A stretch of DNA of 64,000 bases. It comes from Streptantibioticus ferralitis. Its GTDB lineage: Bacteria > Actinomycetota > Actinomycetes > Streptomycetales > Streptomycetaceae. Made by a program: the position numbers and the translations under genes. Under the pieces are notes generated by a model, which did not search any database, had not been told where the DNA came from, and saw only the letters and a list, made by a program, of their open reading frames with translations. Positions within the stretch are counted from its first letter, which is position 1, and each line of letters opens with the position of its first letter. The DNA is taken from contig NZ_JARHTQ010000015.1 of assembly GCF_029223525.1 (NCBI RefSeq), forward strand, positions 1 through 64,000. Reading direction: 5' to 3'. Shown piece after piece: positions 43,755 to 50,978 of the stretch.

Positions 43755-45648
43755 CTACACAGAAGGATGCCGTCGGTCGGTAACGCTCCGTCGTCATCTT
43801 GCTCTCCTTGTGCTCGTGGGACGTACGACCTCGCTGGAAGGGGACGACCACCGCCTCGCTCGTGGTCTGGCTCACGGCCGGAATTGTTTCGCCAGTCAGG
43901 GTGATGCGGCAGGTGGCCAGGTTTGTGGTCCTGTCGTAGTGGATCTCCAGCCGGAGCGCTTCGAACAGCTGGCGGCACAGCTCGTCCGGCATCTTCGTCA
44001 GGTCGACAGGAGTGATCGGCAAGCGGCTCAGCAAGTCGGGGTTCGGAGCCTGCTGCACCTCATCTTCGAGCCTGGCGAGCTGCTGCTCCAGACCGATGCG
44101 GTGCTTGCGCAGCTCGGCCCGACGCTCGTTGATGTCGCGGATGAACTCTTGGTCAGGCTGCTCCACCAGCTCCAGGTTTCGGACGAGGCGCTTGCTCTTG
44201 GTGTTGTCCTCTGCGATGGCCCGATGCAGGGAGGCGATGCGCTCCGCCCGTTCCTGTCGCTGGACCGTGTCAAGGGTCTCGAGGTTGGTGTCGAGTAGTT
44301 CTTGGCGGTACTCGCCGAAGACGCGGGTTGCCAGGAAGTCGTTCAGCCCTTCGACCATGCCTGCCTCGGGCACCCAAACGCTCGCGGGGTGTCCATCAGG
44401 TCGGTAGCTCTTCTTCGGGGCGCAGACGTAGTAGCTGACCTTCTTGCTGGTCTTGCCGTAGAAGCGACGGCCGCACAGCGTGCAGAACAGGTAGCTGCGC
44501 AGCCGGTACGTCCGCTTGGTCTGGGGGTGCCTGTTCGTTACGGCGGCGCTTCGGGAGCGCTCCCTCAGTTCGCTGACCTGCTGGGCTTGTACGAATGTCT
44601 CTAGGTCGACCAATGCCTCGTGGACAGGCTCGGGAGACCAGATCCACTCTTCGACCGGATTGGGACGGTTCCTGCCGTTGCCCTTGCGGGCCCTCCGGTT
44701 CCAGACCATATGACCGGTGTACTTCGGGTTGGTGATGATGTCGCGGACATTGGAGTAGGTCCAGCGCCCCACGGTCATCTCAGCCCGGATAGGCGTGGGT
44801 GGCGGGTTGATGATCAGGTCGAGGTTCAGGCGGTCCGCGATCGCCTGGTAACCCAGACGCTCGACGACTCGCCAGCCGAACAACTTGCGCACCACGAGGC
44901 CCTCGACCGGGTGGACTTCGAGCAGTGTCTTCTTGACGCCCTTCGCTCGCTTGGCCGGTACAGGGTGAGGCACAGGCTTGGCGCGGTAGCCGTAGCATGC
45001 CTTACCGATGTTGTAGCCGTGCTCGGTGTGGACTTCGAAGCCCGCCCAGGACTTCTCCAGCATCTCCGTGACGTACCACTCGGCCACACCCTGCTTAACC
45101 CGTCGCGTCAGGATTTGCGTTGCCGTGCGGGCCTTGCGCGCGCCGGCGTCGAGGTTGATCGGCTCGTCGGAGGCGAGGAGGAGCACCCCGGCCTGCTCAA
45201 GGCGGTGCTCGATCTCGGTGGAGAAGTAGGTGCGCCGGGAGATCCGCTCGATGGACTCGCAGATCACCACATTGAAGCGGCGGTCCGGGCGAGCTGCCTC
45301 GTTCAGCAGGTCCTGGATGCCTCCGTCCCGCGGGATCGGGATCTGGAATTGCTCGTGCGCATGGCCACGGCCTCGGGCGGCCAGGTCCATGCGGCCGGAT
45401 TCGATGTCGTAGAAGTGTGCGACGATCACGGCATTGTCGGGGAGCACCTTCTGGCTGTTGCGCAGTTGGCGCGGCAAGGACAGGGTTGGGTCCTGCTGGT
45501 CGTCTGTGGAGGTGCGCCCCGCAAACGCGACGAGGATCAACTGGTCCTCGGGGTTCACCTCTGGCTCTGCCGAGCCGTACCGCCTGCGTGATCCGCCTAT
45601 GCGGCGTTGCTCTGCCCAAGCTCGGATCGCCTCTGGGCTATCACCCAT
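43693..45648 (-). CDS. large serine recombinase (integrase)
   Basis: 651 residues; GAGAGG lies about 8 bases before the ATG. The resolvase domain has the catalytic Ser47 in AGRTSTDDQ, followed by DPTLSLPRQL and VICESIERISRRTYFSTEIE. A recombinase domain (YGYRAKPVPHPV, NPKYTGHMVWNRR), a zinc-ribbon region (LFCTLCGRRFYG, YYVCAPKK; the usual fourth Cys is not obvious) and a coiled coil (about 510-575) follow. It should integrate and excise the element at tRNA-Arg. About the last 20 residues (PPAGLEPAAKRLEG and on) are encoded by the antisense strand of the tRNA, so the C-terminus could differ between integrated and circular forms. The gene overlaps the one upstream by 52 bases. Confidence 0.95.
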   Translation of the reverse strand: MGDSPEAIRAWAEQRRIGGSRRRYGSAEPEVNPEDQLILVAFAGRTSTDDQQDPTLSLPRQLRNSQKVLPDNAVIVAHFYDIESGRMDLAARGRGHAHEQFQIPIPRDGGIQDLLNEAARPDRRFNVVICESIERISRRTYFSTEIEHRLEQAGVLLLASDEPINLDAGARKARTATQILTRRVKQGVAEWYVTEMLEKSWAGFEVHTEHGYNIGKACYGYRAKPVPHPVPAKRAKGVKKTLLEVHPVEGLVVRKLFGWRVVERLGYQAIADRLNLDLIINPPPTPIRAEMTVGRWTYSNVRDIITNPKYTGHMVWNRRARKGNGRNRPNPVEEWIWSPEPVHEALVDLETFVQAQQVSELRERSRSAAVTNRHPQTKRTYRLRSYLFCTLCGRRFYGKTSKKVSYYVCAPKKSYRPDGHPASVWVPEAGMVEGLNDFLATRVFGEYRQELLDTNLETLDTVQRQERAERIASLHRAIAEDNTKSKRLVRNLELVEQPDQEFIRDINERRAELRKHRIGLEQQLARLEDEVQQAPNPDLLSRLPITPVDLTKMPDELCRQLFEALRLEIHYDRTTNLATCRITLTGETIPAVSQTTSEAVVVPFQRGRTSHEHKESKMTTERYRPTASFCVVPPAGLEPAAKRLEGACSIH

Positions 45649-45800
45649 TCCATGACCTCTCGAATGACGCGAGTTTGCTCTATGCGCAGCCGCTCGCCCT
45701 CGGCACCTCCGAGGATCTTCACCTCGAACAACAGTCGGGGAGGTTCGTCCGGCAGGAGGTGCCCAGTGTGTTCGTCCCGGCGCTCCGGGCTATCAGCCAT
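45597..45800 (-). CDS. small protein overlapping the integrase start
   Basis: 67 residues; GGAGGGG is 8 bases before the ATG at 45800. It is charged, with a likely amphipathic C-terminal helix (RLRIEQTRVIREVMEWVIAQRRSE). Its start lies within the last bases of the upstream small gene, and its end overlaps the integrase by 52 bases. Such a link suggests it is made together with the integrase, possibly as a directionality or control factor. There is no known motif. Excision factors of serine integrases are small and variable, so that role is only a guess. Confidence 0.65.
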   Translation of the reverse strand: MADSPERRDEHTGHLLPDEPPRLLFEVKILGGAEGERLRIEQTRVIREVMEWVIAQRRSELGQSNAA

Positions 45801-46083
45801 GGCTTATGCCCCTCCCGCTCGGTATTCGGGTAACCATCTGAGGGCCAGGAGCCGTCCAGCACGGGCGTGCCCCCACGCGCATGACTCCGTTGCCTCGCCC
45901 TGCTGGCACCGGGACACGTCCGTCGAGGGGCCGCCCCCCGCAGCTAAAGCAGCTGGTCAGGCCCTCTTGAGGGCCCGGGAGCCTAGCACCGAACAGGCGA
46001 AAAAGGAGGCCCCGATACAGTTCCAGTTCCGTCAGTGGAGGTGGAGATCCTGCGGGTTGCTGCTTTGCAGCTGCGGGCTTCAC
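45793..46083 (-). CDS. small Cys-pair protein in the methyltransferase-integrase operon
   Basis: 96 residues from the GTG at 46083, with a strong GAAGGAGGAG site. The GTG overlaps the methyltransferase stop (GTGA), and its stop overlaps the next ATG. The N-terminal half has a short helix (LTELELYRGLLFRLFG). A CFSC pair (Cys45 and Cys48) and a third Cys at 75 suggest a small, possibly zinc-binding turn. The C-terminus is basic and Gly/Pro-rich. I do not recognise it. Confidence 0.65.
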   Translation of the reverse strand: MKPAAAKQQPAGSPPPLTELELYRGLLFRLFGARLPGPQEGLTSCFSCGGRPLDGRVPVPAGRGNGVMRVGARPCWTAPGPQMVTRIPSGRGISHG

Positions 46084-47249
46084 GCTGTCTCCTCCTTCCC
46101 TACGGGGGTCGCCGCGCCGGGGCAGCAGACTTGACGCGCCAGTCGGGCGGTCGCGCCCGCCTGAAAAGCCGCGTTGAGGTCGATTCCGATGTAGGAACGG
46201 CCGAGTTGGCGGGCTGCCAGGCCGGTCGTGCCGGTGCCGCTGAATGGGTCGAGGACTACCCCGCCCGGTGGGCACCCGGCGGCGATGCAGCGCCGGGGGA
46301 TCTCGATGGGGAACGCCGCCGGGTGTGCCTGGTGCCGCCGAGGGGTCACAGGGACGGACCACACGTCGCCGGGATTGCGGCCTCTCGCTGTCCGTACGGC
46401 TCGGTCGTCGTCTGCGGGTGGCGGCCAGATGCCGCGGGCGGTGTGGGGCTTGTTGCCGCCGCGGTGGGCTCGGCGGGACGGGGACCGGTCTCCGGTGTAG
46501 GGCTGTCGGATCGGGTCGAGGTCGAAGTAGTAGTACGGCTGCTGAACGAGCAGGAAGATCGTCTCGTAGTGGCAGCTCAGCCGGTCGCGGACGGGGAAGG
46601 GCGCGGCGTTGGCCTTGTGCCACACGATGGCGTTGCGCAGGATCCAGCCGTCGCTTTGGAGGGCGAGGGCGACGCGCCAGGGCATCCCCAGCAGGTTCTT
46701 GTGGGGGACGTCGGCTGCGGGCCGGTAGCGGGGCTGGCGGTACTGGCCAGGGCGGGTGCACCAGTAGCCGTCGCTGTTGGTGGCGTAGCTGTCGCCGAGG
46801 TTGAGCCAGGCGGTCCCGGTCGGTGACAGAACGCGTCTCAGCTCGGCGAAGACTTTCCGCAGCTGGGTGACGTAGGCGTCCGCGGTGGATTCGAGACCAT
46901 ACTGACCGTCGGTCCAGGATGCTCCGCAACTCGTGCAACAGCGTGGAGTGTTCGCGGTCTGGACGGCGATTTTCACGACGGCGTTCGCTGGGTGCGGACA
47001 GTCGGGGCTCCCGCCGCTCCAGGTTCCGGTGGCGTAATCCCGCAGGCGCCAGTACGGCGGTGAGGTGACCACGCAGTCCGCCGAGTTGGCCGGCAGGGTC
47101 GCCAGGACCTGCTCGGCGTCGCCGGTCAACAGGTTCACTGTGCTGCTGTCGTTCGAGAACGGCTGGCGGCTGGCCCCGCTGTGAGTAGCGGGCATGGAAT
47201 TGGCGGTGGCCGGTCCCGGCTCCATGGGCCTGGTGTGGTGCTGCTTCAT
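46080..47249 (-). CDS. DNA methyltransferase (beta class, N4-cytosine/N6-adenine), intact copy
   Basis: 389 residues. Motif IV TSPPYW (62-67) comes before motif I DPFSGTGTTGLAA (about 334), the permuted order of beta-class enzymes. Between them is a Cys/His group (CPHP, RCCTSCGASW) that may bind zinc, followed by QYGLESTADAYV, LNLGDSYA and NLLGMPWRVALALQSDGWILRNAIVWHK, the usual marks of phage-type solitary methyltransferases. It adds methyl groups to DNA with SAM as donor. No restriction enzyme gene is near. The gene overlaps the next two by a few bases and shares much sequence with the 423-residue copy directly upstream. Confidence 0.93.
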   Translation of the reverse strand: MKQHHTRPMEPGPATANSMPATHSGASRQPFSNDSSTVNLLTGDAEQVLATLPANSADCVVTSPPYWRLRDYATGTWSGGSPDCPHPANAVVKIAVQTANTPRCCTSCGASWTDGQYGLESTADAYVTQLRKVFAELRRVLSPTGTAWLNLGDSYATNSDGYWCTRPGQYRQPRYRPAADVPHKNLLGMPWRVALALQSDGWILRNAIVWHKANAAPFPVRDRLSCHYETIFLLVQQPYYYFDLDPIRQPYTGDRSPSRRAHRGGNKPHTARGIWPPPADDDRAVRTARGRNPGDVWSVPVTPRRHQAHPAAFPIEIPRRCIAAGCPPGGVVLDPFSGTGTTGLAARQLGRSYIGIDLNAAFQAGATARLARQVCCPGAATPVGKEETA

Positions 47250-48517
47250 GCCACCCTGCCCGTTGCATTACGGCGCGGCCGACCGTATCCGGGGGCTTTC
47301 TCCTTCGGAAGCAAGCCGAGGCGGTTCAGGGCGATGTCGTGGAATGCGGAATTCAAGTCGACCCCGATGTAGGAGCGTTCCAATTGGCGTGCGGCGAGTC
47401 CGGTGGTTGCGGCGCCGCTGAACGGATCGAGGACGACGCCCTTGGGCGGGCACCCTGCCGCAATACACCGCAGTGGGATGTCCACAGGGAAGGTCGCGAA
47501 ATGCGCGGCCTTGAGGGGGCGGGTCGAAAGCGACCAAACGTCGCCGGGGTTCTTGCCGTTGGCGTTGGCTGCGGAGTGGCGTTCGCCGGTGGGGCGCAGA
47601 GCTTCGCCGGGAAGTTTCGCGAGGAAGGGTGCGATGCTGCTGTACTTGCCGTTTCCGTAGATGCTGTTGCCGCGGCGGCGGGCCGTTGCGCCGATTCCGG
47701 CGTGGCGGCCTTTGTTCGCTCCGCCGATGACGAGGCCTTCGGTGAGTACTTCAGGGCGTGCCAGGGGTTCGCGGATGGGGTCGAGGTTGAAGAAGTAGCG
47801 TTGCTGTTTGACGAAGAGGAACAGCAATTCGTGGCGGCTGGATAGGCGGTCCCGGACTGATTCGGGCATGGCGTTGGGCTTGTGCCACACGATGGCGTTC
47901 CGCAGGATCCAGCCGTCGCTTTGGAGGGCGAAAGCCACCCGCCAGGGCATGCCGATCAAGTTCTTCCTGGGCAGTGCCTTGGTGCGGTCCACATCCGCGC
48001 GCTGGACGGAATCCCGCAGGCGCGCGACGGCGGCACGACTGGTGAGTGTGCTGGTGCGCATCGGATTGTTGGTGTGTCCGGGTGGGGTTGAGCTGTAGGA
48101 GTCGCCGAGGTTCAGCCATACCGTGCCGGTGTCCACGAGAATCCGGTGGAGTTCGGTGAAGACGACGCGCAGGGTTTCGACGTATTCCTCAGGGGTGGCT
48201 TCCAGCCCGTATTGCCGGTCTTCGCGGATGGCTCCGCAGCGCTGGCACGTTCGCGGATTTCCTCCCCGGTGGGCGGCCGAGGCCGGATATCCGAGGCTGG
48301 GGTGTTTGGTCTGCGCGGTGTTGGTGCCGCGACCGGCCGAATGGGCGCAGGACGGGTTGCCGCCGATCCATCGCCCGGTGCCGTAGTCGCGCAGTCCCCA
48401 GTAGGGGGGCGAGGTGACCACGCAATCGACGCTGCGGTCGGGGAGTTGACTCAGGACGTCGCGTGCGTCGCCGGTGTAGAGGGTGACGTCCTTGCAGGAG
48501 AAGTACGGCGTGATCAT
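47246..48517 (-). CDS. DNA methyltransferase (beta class), second copy with altered motif I
   Basis: 423 residues from the ATG at 48517, which overlaps the preceding stop by ATGA. Motif IV TSPPYW is at 35-40. Motif I reads DPFSGAATTGLAA: the last Gly of the FxGxG SAM loop is Ala. It has CAHSAGRG and CQRCGAI Cys groups, QYGLEATPEEYVETL and the same GMPWRVAFALQSDGWILRNAIVWHK block as its neighbour, plus a target region about 35 residues longer (ANKGRHAGIGATARRRGNSI). A 53-base stretch is nearly identical in the two genes. Weak SAM binding or a changed cofactor fit are possible. Confidence 0.92.
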   Translation of the reverse strand: MITPYFSCKDVTLYTGDARDVLSQLPDRSVDCVVTSPPYWGLRDYGTGRWIGGNPSCAHSAGRGTNTAQTKHPSLGYPASAAHRGGNPRTCQRCGAIREDRQYGLEATPEEYVETLRVVFTELHRILVDTGTVWLNLGDSYSSTPPGHTNNPMRTSTLTSRAAVARLRDSVQRADVDRTKALPRKNLIGMPWRVAFALQSDGWILRNAIVWHKPNAMPESVRDRLSSRHELLFLFVKQQRYFFNLDPIREPLARPEVLTEGLVIGGANKGRHAGIGATARRRGNSIYGNGKYSSIAPFLAKLPGEALRPTGERHSAANANGKNPGDVWSLSTRPLKAAHFATFPVDIPLRCIAAGCPPKGVVLDPFSGAATTGLAARQLERSYIGVDLNSAFHDIALNRLGLLPKEKAPGYGRPRRNATGRVA

Positions 48518-49419
48518 GCGGCACACCTCTGCGCGGCAGTGGTGTGGGCACGTTCGTAGCGCGGCAGTGGGGCCAGCGGCGGGCAGTGGAGGGCGGCGGC
48601 TTGGGCGGCTTCGGCCGGGGCTCGGAAGATCAGTGCCTCGTGGTGGGCGGTCAGGCTGATCGGGTGGCCGGTGGTGCGTTGGTTGCGGGCGGCGGCTCGG
48701 CGCTGTGCCAAGGAGGTGTGCGTGATGAGACGGTCGGCACGCAGCTCGGCCAGGAGGGCTATGCAGCGCTCGGTGGGCAGAAGTCCGGCTGCTTTTCCGG
48801 TGGCTAGAACGTCGCCGACCAGGTCGAGGAGGTAGCCGCGGTGGCGCTGGTGGTGGACGGTGACGATGACGTGGCCGCCGGGGCGTAGCAGCGGCCGGCA
48901 CTGGAGCAAGATTGCTCGCAGATCTGTCACCGACCGGTCTGCGGGGTCTGCCGGTGGGCGCGGCTGATCGGCGCGGTCGGGACAGGGAGAGCGCAAGGCG
49001 GTGAGAAGCAGGTCGACGTGGCCGGTCAACCCAGCCAGCCGTGCGGCGGCGGGAGTGGGCGGACCGTCGAGGACCATGCCGTCGGTGGTAGCGCCGTCGC
49101 GTTTGGCGGTGGTGACGTTGCCGCGGGCTATGGGCCACCACCGGCGGTGGCTGGTGATGCCGACCGCGTGGCGGCCTGCGCGGAGGGCTTCGACCAGGAC
49201 CGTCCCGGCCCCGCAGTTCGGGTCGAGGACGGTGTCGCCGGGGCGGGTGTACACGGCGACTGCGTGGGTGGCAATGGCCGGAGGCATACCTGCGGCGTCG
49301 CGCGTGGTGTCGGGCAGGTAGTGGCCCTCGGCGAGCTGGGTCTGGGTGTCCTGCTGGCCGGTGGCCCAGACCGAAGCAGCGGGGCGCGGCAGGGGCCTCG
49401 GTTGCACGGGGCGGCTCAT
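48514..49419 (-). CDS. methyltransferase-like protein, SAM motif only
   Basis: 301 residues. It keeps a SAM-type loop, YTRPGDTVLDPNCGAGTVLVEAL (about 57-79), but the catalytic SPPY motif has become TALRSPCP. The middle contains LLRPGGHVIVTVHHQ, as in methyltransferase strand 5. The ending ALIFRAPAEAA resembles that of the next protein upstream. Stop and start overlap both neighbours by four bases. It may bind SAM without methylating DNA, act on RNA (TRM11-like layout), or act as partner of the two active copies. Confidence 0.75.
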   Translation of the reverse strand: MSRPVQPRPLPRPAASVWATGQQDTQTQLAEGHYLPDTTRDAAGMPPAIATHAVAVYTRPGDTVLDPNCGAGTVLVEALRAGRHAVGITSHRRWWPIARGNVTTAKRDGATTDGMVLDGPPTPAAARLAGLTGHVDLLLTALRSPCPDRADQPRPPADPADRSVTDLRAILLQCRPLLRPGGHVIVTVHHQRHRGYLLDLVGDVLATGKAAGLLPTERCIALLAELRADRLITHTSLAQRRAAARNQRTTGHPISLTAHHEALIFRAPAEAAQAAALHCPPLAPLPRYERAHTTAAQRCAA

Positions 49420-50351
49420 CGGCTGCCTTCCTTCGTGCCGTGTTCCTCGGGCTGGGGGTGGGCGAAGATCAACAGGTCGGAGTGGACCCGGGCATGACGC
49501 GGTTCACCGGTGGGCGCCGTCAGCGTCATGGCGGCCCAACTGGCGGCTGGGCTGGCCAGTGCGCCGTCGCGGATGGGGACTTCGAGCAGCGCGATGCGAT
49601 CGATTTCGGCCAGCCCGGCATGGCGCGCGGTGTGCGCCAGCAGACTGCTGGGGTCCGTCCACCGCCCGTCGACGTGGTCACCGTGGGTGATGAAGGCGAG
49701 GATCCCGGTCGGGGTCACAAGTGCGTGCCAGGGGAGGGTGAGGATCCAGTCGGTGGCATGTGGATCGACGATCGCGATCACCGCCTCGACGGGGTCGGTG
49801 CCCGACCCCGTCGGCCGGTCGGGGGGCGTGGCGAGTCGGTGGGCGGTCGGTGGCGAGTCGGCTGACCGGCGTGCGGGTCGGTCGGCCGACTCAGGGGCGG
49901 CCGGTGGCTGGGCGGCGGCCGGCCGGGCGTCGGCGACATGGTCGGCAGTGCGCACCTCGGTCGGCCGACCGAGTCGGGCTGCGGTCTCAGCGGCGTCGAT
50001 CAGTCCGGGCGGCATTCCGCTTACCGACTGGCATCGCCCGGCGGTCGTCGCTTGCCCGCACTCGCCGTCGGGCTCCCCGTCGGGGGTCGGGGCGGCGAGC
50101 AGCAGCACACTGTCCCCCGGCGCGGTGTAGGTGGTGACGATCTTGTCGATGGTGTTCGGCAACCAGGCCAGGGCCTTCACCTCCGGATGATGGTCTTGTG
50201 CCACCGGCCAGACGGATGCCGGGCGGCTGGGACGCTGGCCAGTACGCCGACGGGCGGATCGGCGCGGGTGGCTGAGCGCGGGGCGACGGGCTGCCAGCGG
50301 GCTCGGCGTGGCGGGTTCGGCGGCGCGGTGAGCGTGGCGCGGTAGGGACAC
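49416..50351 (-). CDS. degenerate methyltransferase-like protein, first gene of the operon
   Basis: 311 residues from the GTG at 50351, with AAGGAG 6 bases upstream. The part VTTYTAPGDSVLLLAAPTPDG aligns by eye with YTRPGDTVLDPNCGAG of the next protein, but the SAM loop glycines and acid are gone. The ending HSDLLIFAHP matches HHEALIFRAP. The middle is Pro/Ala-rich with no catalytic motif. It is probably an inactive paralogue kept for a structural or regulatory job. It heads the operon that runs to the integrase and lies 39 bases after the conserved upstream element. Confidence 0.7.
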   Translation of the reverse strand: MSLPRHAHRAAEPATPSPLAARRPALSHPRRSARRRTGQRPSRPASVWPVAQDHHPEVKALAWLPNTIDKIVTTYTAPGDSVLLLAAPTPDGEPDGECGQATTAGRCQSVSGMPPGLIDAAETAARLGRPTEVRTADHVADARPAAAQPPAAPESADRPARRSADSPPTAHRLATPPDRPTGSGTDPVEAVIAIVDPHATDWILTLPWHALVTPTGILAFITHGDHVDGRWTDPSSLLAHTARHAGLAEIDRIALLEVPIRDGALASPAASWAAMTLTAPTGEPRHARVHSDLLIFAHPQPEEHGTKEGSR

Positions 50352-50978
50352 CGTGTTCTCCTTCGAGGCGCTGTCGCTTGCGCGAGCTGACACCTCAAAA
50401 GGCCGGGATTCGGCGCCGTTTTGGACACGACGAAGCCAAGATCTTTTATGGCCTGCCCCCCGATGGCACGGTCGGCGATTCAGACGCCGCCCCTACCGAC
50501 CGGGCAACCTGCCGCGCATATACCGAGAGTCAGGAGAAGGCAGATCACCATCCCCATGGCCAAACCTCGCCGGATTTCTGAATCGCCAGATGCCACAACC
50601 GGAACGCCCCCCAAAGACGGCGGCTGGATTTCGTCCGGCTACTCCGGAACCCAGATGGAGAACGCACCAGGAAGGCATGGGGTAGGCAGCATCCGCATGC
50701 GGCCGACCAGCACGCGCGGCTACTAAGACTCACCTAGATCACAACTAAAAGCGCAGGTCACACGCTACTAAGCCGCCACTAAAGCCCGGTCGCGTACCGC
50801 CGGTCGACACCCACGGAACGATCACCCAACTCGACTGTGCAGCAACACTTTTAAGCGTGTTTTAGTAGCGGTGACCAACGACCAAGGCAGAACTCTTGTT
50901 CTTTTCCTGGCCTTTTCTTGTCGTGGGCCTGGCTCGCTTGAGGCGCCATCTCTTCCCCGTTCGAGGAGGCGCCACATC
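50352..50978. promoter_or_regulatory. divergent control region of the two element operons
   Basis: 627 bases without a supported gene, lower in GC than the rest of the element, between the leftward methyltransferase-integrase operon and the rightward regulator-conjugation operon. It holds the conserved element copy A, CTACTAA at about 50720-50726 and 50765-50771, TTTAGTAG at 50861-50868 as the reverse, several ACTAAA runs, and the near-palindrome ACACTTTTAAGCGTGT (50845-50860). It may also hold an origin or transfer site. Confidence 0.6.
50391..50447 (-). promoter_or_regulatory. conserved upstream element, copy A (methyltransferase operon)
   Basis: Read toward the gene it contains GTGTCCAAAA, then GAATCC, then GGCCTTTTGAGGTG, and ends 39 bases before the GTG at 50351. 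Copy B (51881-51931) has the same blocks in the same order and the same orientation relative to its downstream gene. A shared promoter or operator is the simplest reading. Confidence 0.65.

Noticed and set aside
45793..47268. 491-residue open frame across the methyltransferase gene
   Set aside because: Most of it is a shadow of the 389-residue methyltransferase. Only the last 96 codons, which have their own ribosome site and overlapping start, were kept.
50421..50726. Possible small gene in the divergent region, with WISSGYSGTQ recalling DUF397
   Set aside because: No ribosome site at its starts, and only a few residues match. The region is better explained as regulatory DNA.
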